Shown here one piece after another: positions 48,085 to 62,314 of a stretch of DNA of 64,000 nucleotides. The notes beneath the pieces are model-generated. The model had not been told where the DNA came from and did no database searches. It was given only the letters and a program-made list of their open reading frames with translations. The stretch lies in assembly GCF_019649055.1 (NCBI RefSeq), contig NW_026570327.1, positions 372,001 through 436,000 of the forward strand. The letters are read 5' to 3'. The translations under genes were made by a program, and so were the position numbers. This DNA is from Paramacrobiotus metropolitanus (Eukaryota > Tardigrada > Eutardigrada > Parachela > Macrobiotidae). How positions within the stretch are numbered: the stretch's first letter is position 1; every line of letters starts with the position of its first letter.

Positions 48085-51000
48085 TCAGCAGTATAAAACA
48101 TTTACAGGCGCCTGAAATGCTGCCTCATCGTCTTCCATTGCAACATGATTACGCTGACCAGCATGCACAGGCACAACAACAAGGAAACTGCTTAACCTAG
48201 AGTCTTCATTACTGCGACTCAGGCTAATCTTTTTGTGCTGCGAGTCTTCCGTGTTTCTGGAAAAATCCCTGCCATTAGATTTTCGTGCACCTTTGACTTT
48301 TTTCGCTGGCCTCGGTGCGCCATTTGTTGTACAATCGACCGGCTGGATTTTCGAGCTACTGGCACGGTTTTCCGAAACCGCAGCGGATTGGACAGCAGGC
48401 GAAGGAAAATTCTTCCCCAACCATTCAGAAACTTGCTCCAGTTTTTTATCCACATCTGGCGGACCCTTTGCAATTAATTTCATCCGTTTCCGTTCTCTGC
48501 GTTCCAGTTTCTTCAACTTTTTCTCTTCTTTTTGCTTTCTCTTTTTCTCTACTTTTCGTGTAGTTTTGAGCAACGCTTTCCGCAGTTCATCTTCTTTTTG
48601 AGACAGCATTTTTGAGAATTCGACTTCTTTCTGCAGCTCCTGCTGTCGCGCTTCCTCTTTTAGCCTTCTTTCCTCCTGTTCACGATGAATACGCTCTAAT
48701 TCTGCTAATTCTTCCTCTCGTTTCTCCTGAAAACATGTTGACGCTTGCCAGCACAATCCACAAACCACGTTGTATGCAGCGACCACGTACCTTCAGCCGT
48801 TCCAGAAGTATGGATAACAGTCTAACGCTTTCCAGTTCGCGCTGAGCTATCAACAACTTTCTCTCCTCGACAGCTACTTCGTGTTGCCGCTTTCGTTCTT
48901 CTTCTTGTCTCTTCCTTTCTGCGGCTTTTCTCTGCTCCATTAGTCGTCGTTGCCGGCGCCGTTCTTCTCGGCGGCGCTTCTTTTCTTCTTTTCGGCCAAT
49001 TCCTCAGCCTCTCTCTCTCTGAGTGACAAAACAACGGAATGCTGAAAAATCTGTGTGATAAATTGCTCTCTAAGTGTAAAGCTAAAAAAGTTATCAGTCT
49101 GTACGACTGTACTTAGCAGAATTTCTTAGATAGCATACCGGCAACCGTTTAAAAAAATAATATCATCAGTTTAGAGAGTAACATTAACAAACTAACAATC
49201 CCCATTCCCCACTATTATGCAAACGAAAACTCACGCCTCTAATATGCGTTTCTTCTCAGCTTCTTCCGCATCTTTTTTGGCTTTTTGCTCTTTGAGCTTT
49301 TCGAGTCGCAAATATTCCAGACGATCCTGCCGCCGCTTGCGAATATTTTTTTCGCTCATATGTTGAGTTTTGTCAAATTCCACCTAAGAAATCAGACTGC
49401 GTCAAAATACAAGCATATTACAAAACGGTAATCACTACGAACTACCGCCACAAATTTAGCCACATAACTTGCTGCGCATTATTGGTATCAAAACCAAGAC
49501 TACTAGCTCTGAAAAAAATTCCAGATAAACTAAATTAATTTTCAAGGTAAGTCAGGCAACTCAAAAACTGCCTAATAAAAGCGTTAACGCCTGGACAAAT
49601 TACCGAAAAACCATTGTCTACATTTTACATCCACGAGATTGCAGTAACAGCAGAAAAATAAATGCACATGACAAAATACAATTATTTCCTGCCACCTTCT
49701 TCAACTAAAACTTATCTTTCTCCTGCTGATAAATCCACAAACCGCAATGAGATCAAAAAGGATCCAACTGCACTGAGCTCGCTGTATCAAGTTATGCGGC
49801 GGTGGCCCATCAAAACAACACAAGCGTCAAATAACCTTGATATTGGCAGTAAATGCCTTCTCCTCGCTCTCTTTCCATAACAGCTTCATCCCGTATAACG
49901 CAGTGAGGCATTTAACAAAAGCATTGTATTCAGCATACTGGATAAAGGCATCAAAAACGAACTCATGTCCGAAACCTTTGAGCGTATTACTGGCAAGGAG
50001 AGACTGATTGCGCGATGGATCCAGCAGTGGCACATCGGCGGCGCGAATCTTACCAAATAGTCCGAATACTTCTTTCAATCGGTCCATGGATGGCTTATTG
50101 TTAACGTCTACACCCTTTTTATCCACCGGAACAAAGCTGTTCTCAGCTGGATCGGTCACCTCCGCGGCAGCGTCTGTGCTCGGGGGCGCCTTAGGCACGG
50201 AAGGATTATCGGGCTTCGGTTTGCTGAACCATTTGCAGGGCACATTGCGCAGGACAACAGTATCGGGCCGCTGTCCCGGCTTCAGTTCGTTGAGATTCTG
50301 TGCATCACGAAAAAATGCAGTCCAGTCATGCCGCTGAGGAAAATTTAACTTAGCTTCTGAGCAATGAATTCGTAATGTCTCCGAAAATCCGCTCAGTTTT
50401 ATGGTCTGATCCTCCAACTGGTGCATCACTTTCAGAACCAGTTCTTTGTTGTCCAGTTCGCCTTCATATCGAATAACCTGCCAGAAACTTAACGATATGC
50501 AAAACGAAACTGCAAGCGCAAACTGAAGAGGCACGACAAACCATATAAACTGATGAAACTAAAATTTAATAACATACTACAAGTGAACGAACTACGAAGT
50601 CAGTTACGTGTGATTGCGAGATACGTTACGAGATAAAAAGATACCCGCCTAAAATTTAAAAATGATCGAATGATACAATATTATTAAGAAAAAACTGCAA
50701 CTGACAATCGTAAGTCGTACTGTCGTACTTAACTTTCAATTAAGTAAAACAATTCACTTACAGTAAGTCTTATTAGCTTTTGAGTACTTGTAATAGCTTT
50801 GAGTAGTATTAGAAGTTTTTGGTTTGCGCAAAAATCTGTATTCAAAACTGCAAAAGTAAACGCTTAAGTTCTTAACTGCGATTAAGTAAACGCTTAATTG
50901 TTTGCTTAACTGAGTGCGTTTGCCCAAACATTCAAATAGTTTCCTTTAGATTACAAAATACCAGCGTGTCACAGTGACCACTCTCAGAAACTGTGCAAAC

Positions 51001-51337
51001 ACAAACCTCAAGGTTACTCGTTGTCACTTTCATCATACTGAAAACCATAGGCTTGGCAAGAGTTTTTATCTTCTCCATAACTTCCCAATTCGAGATGCTT
51101 TTTCCCACCGCTGAGGTTACTGAAGTTGCGGCCAAGGTTTTGGGAAGCTGAACGGCAATGCAAACCCGTGCTATAGGTTTCAGAAACAGCGACGGTTGAG
51201 CCAACTGCGTCACATCGGACAGGTCGGAGCATGGCTGAAGTGCCACAGCACCTGCCTGAAATAAACACAAGTTTGATACAAAACCAAATAAATGTATGTC
51301 GCAGAGTGCCATAAAACGAGCAACCGAAGCATACCAT
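48085..51337 (-). CDS. AKAP17A: A-kinase anchor protein 17A homologue (one-base frameshift in exon 5)
   Basis: Six exons: 51337-51335 (the ATG alone), 51255-51007, 50477-49836, 49383-49235, 49018-48791 and 48726-48085; about 637 residues if the shift is corrected. The N-terminal half matches AKAP17A closely: GKSISNWEVMEKIK, VIRYEGELDNKELV, KLSGFSETLR, FPQRHDWTAFF, PGQRPDTV and PCKWF. An RRM-like segment follows (DRLKEVFGLFGKIR, VPLLDP). The rest is a long charged coiled coil (QHMSEKNIRKRR, EERKLLIAQRELESVRLL) and a Lys-rich tail. The family is a nuclear-speckle splicing factor that anchors protein kinase A. In exon 5 the frame breaks at an A-rich stretch near 48980-48995: one base too few for both flanks and both splice phases to stay in frame. 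A further upstream start cannot be excluded because the frame stays open before 51337. Confidence 0.88.
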
Positions 51338-51896
51338 AGCAGCGCTGGAGCTTGCAGACTTAGCTATTAAAATCCCAGCCTTCGACTCTTCAGGAACTGC
51401 ATTCGAACAAAGCCTATTTAAAATGCAAGAAGCTTAGAAGCCACACAGCGACTGATGTCCCCTCCTGTACCCAGTGACCACACTCAACAGAACCAGCATC
51501 ATTAAACAGACAGCTCCTAATTTCTGGGCAGTTCTAATGCCAAGATGTATCAATTCCGGAATTTAAACCCGTTTCACTTCCTTCGGAAATTTTAAAAAAA
51601 AACTGATAAAAAGTACAAAAAGACAACACCATAAATTCTTACCAGCAGTTTGCTTGATTTTTCCTTTTTTTCGGTTTTGTACTTTTGTTTTGATTTTTGA
51701 TCAGACAACAAGCGTATATGGGCAAGGCTTGGCCTTTACTACTCTATTAACTGCGACTTACGAGTACGTATGTATTTAAACGGCGTTTATTTTTTTACGA
51801 CTTCCTAATTTTTTTCGTCAGCGTGTTACACTGTTACGGTTTACTATCTACATATCCACGAAGTCTATCAAAGATTAAGGATCTCTTTATGGATGC
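51338..51896. other. Divergent intergenic region AKAP17A / MMACHC
   Basis: About 0.56 kb with two expected promoters. No TATA box or RNA gene recognised. Confidence 0.45.
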
Positions 51897-53456
51897 ATGG
51901 TAAGAGATTCAAAACTGTATTTACTGGAATCGGGGGAAACCAGAGACAGAATGTTTCATTTGTGCGGCGCCGAAATGTTGAAGTTGAAATCAACGGGGCT
52001 ACATGACACTGACGCACGATCAGCTGGTCTTGGCACCCTTCGATTAGACCAGCCGGGCAGTCGATCCTCTCCCGTTATCAGCATCACTCCGATAGCCGAA
52101 CCAGAATCTCCGTCCTCGTTATCAGTTCAGGAACTCCGCAGCATTCTCATCCAGATCAGTCGTATTTTAGCGCCGCAAGGATTTGAAATCTATCCGTACC
52201 TAGTAGGTATGGATATGAGTCTAGGACAAATTATTTTTTTCATTTTTATCCTAACCACATTGGCATGATTGATAATTATTTTGATTCTCGCATTCGTCGA
52301 CGATTGTACCAGTTTCAAAGATTTTATCTTGTCTTCTTATTTTAGGATGGTATAATAATGTTGTGGAGCCCCCGTTTTGTTTGCAATATGACAAAGATAC
52401 GGTTGCGGTTCTGGTTATCAGCACGCCTTCCATGTTCGAGCGCACATTCATTCCCTTCATCTTAAACAACGATCTGAAAGATCTACGGGATCCCATTGAT
52501 TTGTGTGTTATGAAATGCTTTAGCCGACTTCGGAAGGTGAACGATTATGACCCATTTTGTAGTAATTGTCATATGATGTATTATCATGTTTTGCCATTGT
52601 ATTTGCGCTATTGCCTTGCGGGAATCCGAATAATTTGTATGTTCGGCAGTGGTTTTTTTTTGCTGTGTCTGGGGGTACTCTGAAATTAGCTAAATGGAAA
52701 TAATTGCAGTGCAGCCTCAGGCCTTAGTTTTATGCGACAATTTGATTTTGTTTTCAATTGAAAAAGGATTGAAATAAATTTTTGCAGGGACTTGATAATT
52801 TGGATATGGACATCATTCATGATTTTGAACTCCATCCAAATCGACGACCAAAAATTCTTGCCCAGACTGCTGCACATGTGGCCGGTGCTGCATATTTGTA
52901 CCAACCCAAACATTATCCCAGCGCATCGAAAAATCAAAAGGTAATAACTGCAACAATGATTAAAAGACCAAAGTAGTGGCGATAATTTGTGGGCTTCTTG
53001 TTTACAATTTTTAAGTTGGTGATAGTTTGCTCTGGGCGGTTATTGTTTTGGCGCATGCGCCGCGCCCAATTTTTGACAGCAAGGCGTGTGCAGTTGCGAA
53101 TGTTGAAAAGGTGATGTTTTTTTATTATTGCATTACAGAAGTTGATGGGGGTATGCATGCATCCAAAACTCGGAGGCTGGTTCGCAATTCGCGGCTGCAT
53201 TATTTTGAAAACAACTTTATGCAGAGATTTGCCCCGTCGTCCACCTGTTAACGTGATACGATCAGATATAGACGCACAAACTGCCATTGAATTGTTTAAT
53301 TTTCACTGGCGGGATAGTCGCTTCCGGGATGTGATTCCGGTGGTGGAAAAGTATTCCGAAGATCAGCAGTTGTACTTTAACACTTCCCCTGGCAAACGCA
53401 AAGAACTGCTACCACTTTTAAAAGAAAAGTACAAGCATTTGGAAACTGAAGAGTAA
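51897..53456 (+). CDS. MMACHC: Cobalamin processing protein (cblC)
   Basis: Exons 51897-52206, 52346-52536, 52788-52940 and 53139-53456 (phases 1,0,0); up to 323 residues, human 282. The nitroreductase-like core matches human MMACHC in order: [76 protein letters not shown] and [15 protein letters not shown] binds incoming vitamin B12 in the cytosol and removes its upper ligand (decyanation or glutathione dealkylation) before delivery to methionine synthase and methylmalonyl-CoA mutase. The N-terminal 70-80 residues before the core are not conserved. The true start may be a later in-frame ATG, since the first ATG sits in a donor-like context (ATG|GTAAGA). Confidence 0.93.
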
Positions 53457-55164
53457 CTGCAATCTCAGCCGTCAGATAAAAAAATTTTGACATAGTTGAT
53501 ACGAGTCTATGACATGTCCAAGTCCAGGCATGTACGCAGTAGTATTGCGTTTGTTTATGCATTTATTGTGGAGTTATATTAACAGTAATATACAAAATAA
53601 TAAAGATTTTGTGAATTAACTTTTTAACTAAAGAATTGGTCTTCACTCGGGGAACCTGGAATAAAAGAAAAATTCGAGGTGTACCACCTGATGGATGATG
53701 TACAGAGTCTGTATGCCATTGCACGTTTTTAATATTTGATAAACACTTGCTCAATCGAACGATCTTTATTTACGGTTGGTCATGTCCGGAAGCGCTTTCC
53801 GAATCTTTAAAAGCGGCACATAATCGCAAAACACTCGAAACAAACGTGATGCATAAATACGAGCGTAAAGCGTAACAAACAAAGATTTATCAAGGGGATT
53901 TTGCGCAATTCAGACGAAACTAATTTTTTGTTGTTTCTCTCTCCATTCTATGCACCGCTTGGTAGAGTACAGACTACAGATATAGCCTACTCAGCAAGAT
54001 AAACAAAAAATATTTTGACAAAATAATAGAAATGTATGTACGACAGTGCGAGTACAATGCGAGATTGTCGAACTGTCTGCAAAAATGTTTATTACATAAA
54101 TTGACCACACAGTGGCACACACCTACTGCTATAAGAGTACGTACTTGTGCATTAACAGTTGTAAGTACAGTACATAAATACTTAAAATTTTGCATCAGTT
54201 TTTTCTTTTCGGGTATATGTACTGGTATACTTCTGCTCACCATCAGTAGTGAAGTGGCTGGTGCACAGTGTACATTGATATAATACCGGTTGAGTCGTTG
54301 ACCAAGGTCCACCCAATGATTCAAACAGTGTTTACGGTTAGATTGCAAAAGGCAAAATTAAGTAAGCATTTATATTAGATTATTTTATTGTATCTATATA
54401 AATAGATGTCAAAACGTATTAATTTTTTCTATAAATGCAACTGGCAGAAAATAATTAAGCGCAGCATTTATAATAATATTAGCAGTTAGTAACCGCTTAA
54501 TATCTGTATGCAAAACAGGCGCTGTTTATAAGAATTTTATTTACAACATGATGAAATATACTCCTTGTAAGTAATATTCAAAGAATCGAAGAGTAGTAAT
54601 ACTTGTACTCTTCGATCTTCATACAAATTAGATCTTTGTGACCGTAGCCGGCTGATACGGTACTCGTACACTAAATTTGCGTAATCATGAATGTTATGAT
54701 ACTAGCCATGAGTTACGCCATAACGTTCGGAACTTCGGATGTAAGTATTTAAACTTTAATACCGCGTACCCATGTCCCATATCCTGCACTACTGTAGCAT
54801 GCTTCAGAATCTTCCAGACATGCGTGATTTTAATATGGCCTTTCCTATTCACAATTACAAAAATTATGGCTTAATAACTCCGTAAGTGGAACCTTGATCC
54901 ATAAAATAATGAGTAGGATGTTCTATTTTGCGAGATAACTGCAAAATTAGCTGGAATATGTAATAGGTTTAAATTTTATTATCAACGCTGGCGAGAATCG
55001 CTAGATTACCAACTAACAGAAGGTTTACATGCGACGCAACTTGGTTCCACCCATTTCTCATCTAACGACAACGTGCAACACTGTTTGTACACACTGCGCT
55101 TTGTTGCACGCCACGAGTTTGGGATAATTCTGGGAGCGGAAGTTTTTGCAACCGTAGAGTTATT
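53457..55164. other. Intergenic, MMACHC / KLF gene
   Basis: 1.7 kb, the largest gap with no repeat seen. The open frame at 53974-54348 (-) lacks domains, splice partners and coding-like composition, so I do not call it. Confidence 0.5.
53599..53604 (+). terminator. Poly(A) signal of MMACHC
   Basis: AATAAA 143 bases downstream of the MMACHC stop codon. Confidence 0.6.
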
Positions 55165-56899
<1,735 letters not shown>

Positions 56900-57997
56900 T
56901 GCGGGTGAAAAGGTTGTCGCATGGAGCTCACTAAGTCTAAAAGAGCCGCTACGCCTAAAGGATTTTTATTAATTTGGTAGTGATAGTTTTAATTTGTTTT
57001 TATTACTCGTCTAAGATTACCATATAATATTTGATTCTGTACGTCCAGATGTGCCGTGGCTAGTGATGCGCTGATCCATCTGTCGTTTTACTGGGAACTG
57101 TTTTTACAATTTTAGTTGTACATAAGTCTTGTGGTGTTTCCCGAAGATTTTAACAACCGGTTGTTATATTTTACCCGTGAGCTGCTACACAGTTCACAGT
57201 TACCGTCTCTTTGTTTAATATTCTTTTATTTGTTGACGATTTGGACGGTGAGTTTATGATTTCAGCTTATTTTACTAGAGTATAATTATGTGGCAGTTAT
57301 GTGTTGGTTCATGGAATCGACAAACTTTCTTGTATAATATAAAGTTGCCATTATGTAATGCTTCAACTGTAATGCTTCAACTTTACGAAATGTGCCATGC
57401 GACTTTTCGGGAATATGGACTCGTTACACTAGTGTGCGATCGTACTGTATGTATCTACAGATAGACTTCAGCAAACCTACTGTAGTCAGTTTTTGTTAGA
57501 TAAGCCGGACACGAGTGCAGGCATTGTGGATAAGCATACTTTATGGCGACCTTTATTGGCCATATCGGTACCATAGACAAGCTTGGCCTTCCAATAATAC
57601 TCGGCCAGTCGTACTCTACATTATGCACGGGTAGGTATACACTATGCACCGGAAGCCCGCTGTGACGTCAGAAAACGACACCGTTGCAGACTTGCAGTAC
57701 ACACCAGACCATAACACTATCTCAGAGAATTAATGGTTCACTTTCAAGTTGCAAAGATATACAGTACGAAGTTTCAAGTTTTATTAAAAAAAATGTCCTC
57801 TTTCAGTCTTTCTGTGGTTAAAAACTTTGGACAAATTGATAATTTTTTATCCGAACTAAAGCTAAATAGCTAAGCTAAAGCTAAAGCTAAGCTAATTAGA
57901 GCTAAATGGCTAATGTATAATCAATTAATATTTAACGCACCCCCCTGTTTTAATAATCAGAAACCGACTTTCCCCTTATTAGAGATTACTGAACAGA
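56900..57997. other. Intergenic, KLF / TYW5
   Basis: About 1.1 kb including the KLF 3' UTR and TYW5 promoter. One small tandem repeat, listed separately; no other gene or RNA seen. Confidence 0.45.
57856..57914. repeat. Short AGCTAA-type tandem repeat upstream of TYW5
   Basis: Eight or nine degenerate copies of AAGCTAA/AGCTAAAT in a row, ending about 85 bases before the TYW5 start codon. Confidence 0.75.
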
Positions 57998-59285
57998 ATG
58001 ACTCTTAGTTTTAAGGAAGAGTTGCTTACAGCTTCATCCGTTCCTACTCTCATTCCCGTTTATGATGCTCCTACGAATACTGAATTCTTCGATATCCAGG
58101 CGCAGCGGCAACCAGCCGTTCTCCGTGGTATTCCCATTGGCGCATGCGCGGAGAAGTGGACTGCAGCGTATTTGGCGCAACAAGTTGGACGGGATAAACC
58201 TGTGAGTGTGCACGAATCATCGAGTAATCGTCTGCGATTCCTAGACAAAAATTTTGTTTATCGCGTGATGCCGTTTGGAGCCTTTATCGACGCTGCTCTC
58301 ACATCCAGCGAGGGTGACGCACAAAATAAATTCTATTACTACCGCGCACTGGCGGACGATGCCAGGAACGTGCCCAGTGATTTCCGTCGCGATTTTCCTA
58401 AATTAGCACTTGACTTTGTGCTCCCGGATTTTCTGGAGCCTGAAACCGTGTTTTCCTGTGTTTTGCGATGCGGTTCGGCCAATTTGGGATTGTGGTTGCA
58501 TTATGATGTGCTCGACAACGTGCTCATACAGATCCGCGGACGAAAACGCGCAGTGCTTTTTGATCCCGAGGATTTTGATCATTTGTACATGCAAGGCGAT
58601 AAATCACCCATCTTCGACGCGGAGAACGTGGATTTGGAGAGATTTCCCAAGTTTCGAAATGCGACCAAGTGGGTATGCACCCTGGAAGAAGGCGATATGC
58701 TTTTTATTCCTGCTTTCTGGATGCACTACATGGTCGCGGAGGAGTTCAGCATCGCCGTTAACGTCTTTTGGCACAATCTGCCAAAGGAATTGTACGATAG
58801 CAAAGACACGTAAGACAATTCCCAAATTCCCTTTTACAACTTTTCTGCTTTTAATGGCATGCATTATTTGCGTTGATTTCTCCATTGCCTCATATTTATG
58901 TGACATGACAATTATTATGTATTATCGAGAATTTATTATTTATGCTGGCATATTTTGATAATCTCTTGATATCTAAATTATTTTTAAAGGCAAATGCTGA
59001 TTGACAAATTCACACTAAAATATATTAGTAATTTTAAGAAATATGCACCTTTGTTTTTATGTATAGCATTCTGCAGTTGGTAATCTGCGTATTAACAGTG
59101 GTCGCATTTTTAGGTATGGGAACAAAGAATTACTGCCATACTTCCGTGCATCTCAGGGTCTGGATCGAGCGCTAAAACAGTTGGAAAATTTACCCCGTGA
59201 ATATAGAAGATTCTATGCCAGAATGCTTAAAGCGAAGCTGGACAAATACTTAACCGACTCCGCATCGGAGAGTCCTAAAAGTTGA
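57998..59285 (+). CDS. TYW5: tRNA wybutosine-synthesizing protein 5, JmjC hydroxylase
   Basis: Two exons: 57998-58809 and 59114-59285 (phase 2); 327 residues, human 315. It matches human TYW5 along its length: PAVLRGIPIGACAEKWT, LDKNFVYRVMPF, LWLHYDVLDNVLIQIRG, GDMLFIPAFWMHYMVAEEF, FWHNLPKELYDSKDTYGNK and EYRRFYAR. The JmjC iron site is visible: HxD in LHYDV and the distal His in FWMHYM. The enzyme is a 2-oxoglutarate/Fe(II) oxygenase that hydroxylates the wybutosine side chain at position 37 of tRNA-Phe. The Y-G-N-K block is rebuilt exactly across the intron, which confirms the junction. Confidence 0.96.
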
Positions 59286-59698
59286 TAGTTGTGATATTGT
59301 GATCGTTCCTTTCGAAACCCGCGTTTACGCTGTGGTGTTGCAAGTGCGCTCTTTAATTTTTGGCAGCGCATTTTTTACACTAAGTCTCGAAGACTTGATG
59401 GATGCATGGAATAAATCAATTCAGAAGATTTTTAATGTGGTTGCAAGCTGCTTCGGTTTAATTTTTTTGAAATCAGTGTGCGACTCAATCCAGTCGTGCA
59501 CGGTTCACGCGCCGCAGGGCAGAAATGAGCCATTCCGCTGTTTTTACCGGTTTACACATATAAAATGGCCTTGAGCACCTGGTAGATTTTACGAATCGGA
59601 GCAAAATTTTGCACCAATTTAGTGCTGCGCTGCTCTGGTGAAGAACGGGTCAGTTTCGTGCATCGTTTCGATTATCGCCCTAATACCTCTTCTTTACG
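59286..59698. other. Intergenic, TYW5 / sulfotransferase
   Basis: About 0.4 kb with the TYW5 3' UTR and the sulfotransferase promoter; no RNA gene seen. Confidence 0.45.
59410..59415 (+). terminator. Poly(A) signal of TYW5
   Basis: AATAAA 125 bases downstream of the TYW5 stop codon. Confidence 0.55.
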
Positions 59699-61445
59699 AT
59701 GTCCAACGAACTGAACGGTTCGCCCCGGTATCCAATTCCGGAAAAGCTCCCGAAGCCGTACGACATCTCGTACCACGACCCAAAATTTCTGTAAGTTGGC
59801 ACCTTGTATTCAGTTACGTGTAATAAGAATTACGAAAAATAACGCCAGTGCCCTACTTTGCAGGAAAAATTACAAAGGATGCTTCGTGGAATATCCGAAA
59901 TATTTGACCTTAGACGATGTGGAAACCTTTGAAGCGTCTCCGCTGGACACTCCAGTTTGCTCATTTCCTAAGACTGGTGCGGTGTTCCATAAAAAAATTA
60001 AAAGCCTGCTACGATCCATTTATAACTTTGATTCCTTACGTGACCCTGCAGTTTTTTAAAATTTCTTTTTTTGCGCTAATTAGATGAACATGTACAGATG
60101 CTCTAAAAATTTGGATCTGAATCGGCATCTGACCGTCACTTTTGCTTTGCCTAATCGGTGTTGGTGTTTCAAATATTACAGGGACCACTTGGATGAACGC
60201 TATCATCGTCGGCATCAATGCAAAAGGTGACCGGAATTGTTTTTACGACGCGCCACTGGAAATGAAGAGTCCATTTCTGTGCCGCTGCGAACCAGAGCAG
60301 CCGGTAGGCACTCGAGCAATCGACATTCTGAAGAAGAAGCCTCCGGGCAGGACTTTCTTCACCCATTTGGCTTACCAAGCGCTACCTGAATCGATCATCC
60401 GAGCCGGTGCCAAGGTGATTCATCATGAACTATTTTTATGTTATACTGGTTTGATTAAAAATTTATTCGTTATGACACTATTGTCGTAGGGTCATAAGGA
60501 AGAAGCTTTAATCAAACCAGTATGGAAAGACATAAGTTATGTCTTTTTCATATTTTATTGGGAACTGTAATTTTTGCGTTCAGCGTATCGAACATACCCT
60601 ATATACTTTCCATTTAGTACATTTCAAACTGTCTTGTCTTATTCGGAAACTTAAGGATTTATCCGACGGGTGAGAATTAATTTTATCGTAATCCCGTTTA
60701 AAATTTGTAGCTTCAAGTTGCTTTTCATCGTGTTGTAGAAAGTGTACATTTGGCGCAATCCGAAAGACACCATGGTTGCCCTGTACCATTTTCTCCAAAT
60801 TCAGCGCCGCATCGGATTTCATGGTGATTTAAATGAAGTTGTTGATTCATTCATTAGCGATCACGTCGAATTTGGCCCGTTCTTTGATCACATCGCCAGT
60901 TTCTGGAGCCGTCGCCACGAAGATCCGAACATCTTCTTCTGTTCTTTTGAGCAACTGAAAAAGGTCAGAACGCTGTATTGTTGCAGAATGCAAATAGTTG
61001 TCTTCCGTGTCTACATTTTGTGATTAGCAATGTTGTATCCGTAATGGTAAGAAACAATGTTTTTTCTGTGTTTTAGAACTTTGAACCGGTGGTGTCTCGC
61101 TTGGCGGAATACCTTGACAAGCCGCTTACTCATGAACAGATCCAGGTTATCAAGGAGGAAACCGACTTCCCCAAATTTCAAGCTAACCTAATGCTCAACA
61201 AGTACAAAGCTCATGAGTTGGGATTTTTGGATTTCAACAAATTCCCTTTCATTCGTGATGGTATATTGCTGCATTTTGATGTGGGTAGTTAAGAATGGGA
61301 TACACAGTTGAGTATCGTTGCAGGTGGCACTGGCCAGTGGAAGAAATGTTTCACACCGGAAATGAACAAGAAAGTCGACGCCTGGGTGGAGAAAAATCTT
61401 CAGCGACCAGAAATGAAAGATTTCCCCGGCTTTGAGTATGAATGA
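59699..61445 (+). CDS. Cytosolic sulfotransferase (SULT type)
   Basis: Six exons: 59699-59790, 59864-59976, 60182-60414, 60739-60963, 61077-61260 and 61324-61445. Phases close; 322 residues. The PAPS 5'-phosphosulfate loop is FPKTGTTWMNAI, rebuilt across the second intron. The 3'-phosphate site is VYIWRNPKDTMVALYHF, and the C-terminal PAPS contact is IRDGGTGQWKKCFTPE, where SULTs usually have RKGxxGDWK. There is no signal peptide or membrane helix, so it acts in the cytosol, moving sulfate from PAPS to small acceptors such as phenols, steroids or amines; the acceptor is unknown. The third intron contains a strong hairpin (60443-60523). Confidence 0.95.
60443..60523 (+). ncRNA. MicroRNA-precursor-like hairpin in sulfotransferase intron 3
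   Basis: A 17-base arm at 60443-60459 (ATACTGGTTTGATTAAA) pairs perfectly with 60507-60523. A second stem, TTATGAC/GTCATAA, closes a small loop at about 60479-60491, and the segments between pair partly. Overall length is about 81 nt. Outside the perfect arm, TTATGT pairs again with ACATAA beyond a bulge. The size and shape fit an intronic pre-microRNA, but a small inverted-repeat transposon relic would look alike. Confidence 0.4.
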
Positions 61446-62191
61446 ATTACCGAAGATCTTTTGCTTTTTTCTGTTGTCTTTTGGTGGACGCTTCTAGTTT
61501 TCGGTGAATTCTGCTATGTGCTTTTAGAAATAGTTGCGTAAAAATAGTAAATCGTCTACTTTTAGATGTGCTTCGTTTGTGGCGCAGTTTTTCGTTTAGA
61601 TTAATAGGAATTAAAACTCATGAAATTTAAATCAGTCTTCTGATAATATTTATTTGCTTCGACAGGGTAAAGGCTTTAAGTAACTCCCAGCAGCCGGCAA
61701 AAATTAAGTTAATTAGATGAATATTTATGGGACACAAATATAAATAGTAAATACTAAATACTGTATGCAAGCCCAGATAAGCACTTTTGTTGTAAAATTC
61801 GGATGCGGAACCAACTAAGCATAGGATAAAACAGGCGGTATTAGTTGTCGGTGACGTAGTACAAATCGTTGCGAGCCTGTGCAAGGGGGGCATGCACAGT
61901 TCTTTTAGGGGCATATGTATTATTAGTAGGTTGCCGCAGAAGTGCCTCGTTGTGTTACGCGTTCTCGTCCGCGCTTACCATGAGTTACCGTGTCAGTTGA
62001 AAAACGAAAACGTTTTGGAAAAAATTTACGAGCAATTTAAATTTATGTTTTTTATAAGTTTCTTCCTGCGCCCCTGTCCATTCACAGAACTGATTTTTTT
62101 CACTGCAGCGTTTTACAAAATGCATCAATTCTTTGGGCCGAGAGTGCTCAAATCTCACCACTGCTGATGACCAGCAATCAGTAAGGCAACC
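61446..62191. other. Intergenic, downstream of sulfotransferase
   Basis: Contains the sulfotransferase 3' UTR (ATTAAA variant poly(A) signal at 61610-61615). No confident gene; the open frame at 61892-62167 has no recognisable domain. Confidence 0.4.
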
Positions 62192-62314
62192 TGCGATTCG
62201 ACTTTGGCTGAGTGTGATGCGTGCAGGAATGAATTCATGTCGGTTTGCCAGGAGTACGATTACAACGGCGCGTCGTGGAGCTTAACTGTCGCCCATTGTT
62301 ACGAGAATTTTCAG
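62192..62314 (+). CDS. Possible orphan Cys-rich exon
   Basis: An open stretch translates to a Cys-spaced peptide (TLAECDACRNEFMSVCQE, then WSLTVAHCYENFQ). It is followed by GTAAAG and GTAAGT donors. The spacing C-x6-C-x2-C-x6-C-x20-C resembles secreted disulfide-rich proteins, but I found neither a start exon nor a following exon. It may be a fragment or chance. Confidence 0.25.

Noticed and set aside
53974-54348. 124-codon minus-strand open frame in the MMACHC-KLF gap
   Set aside because: No domain, no splice partners and a composition like the surrounding AT-rich DNA; within what chance allows.
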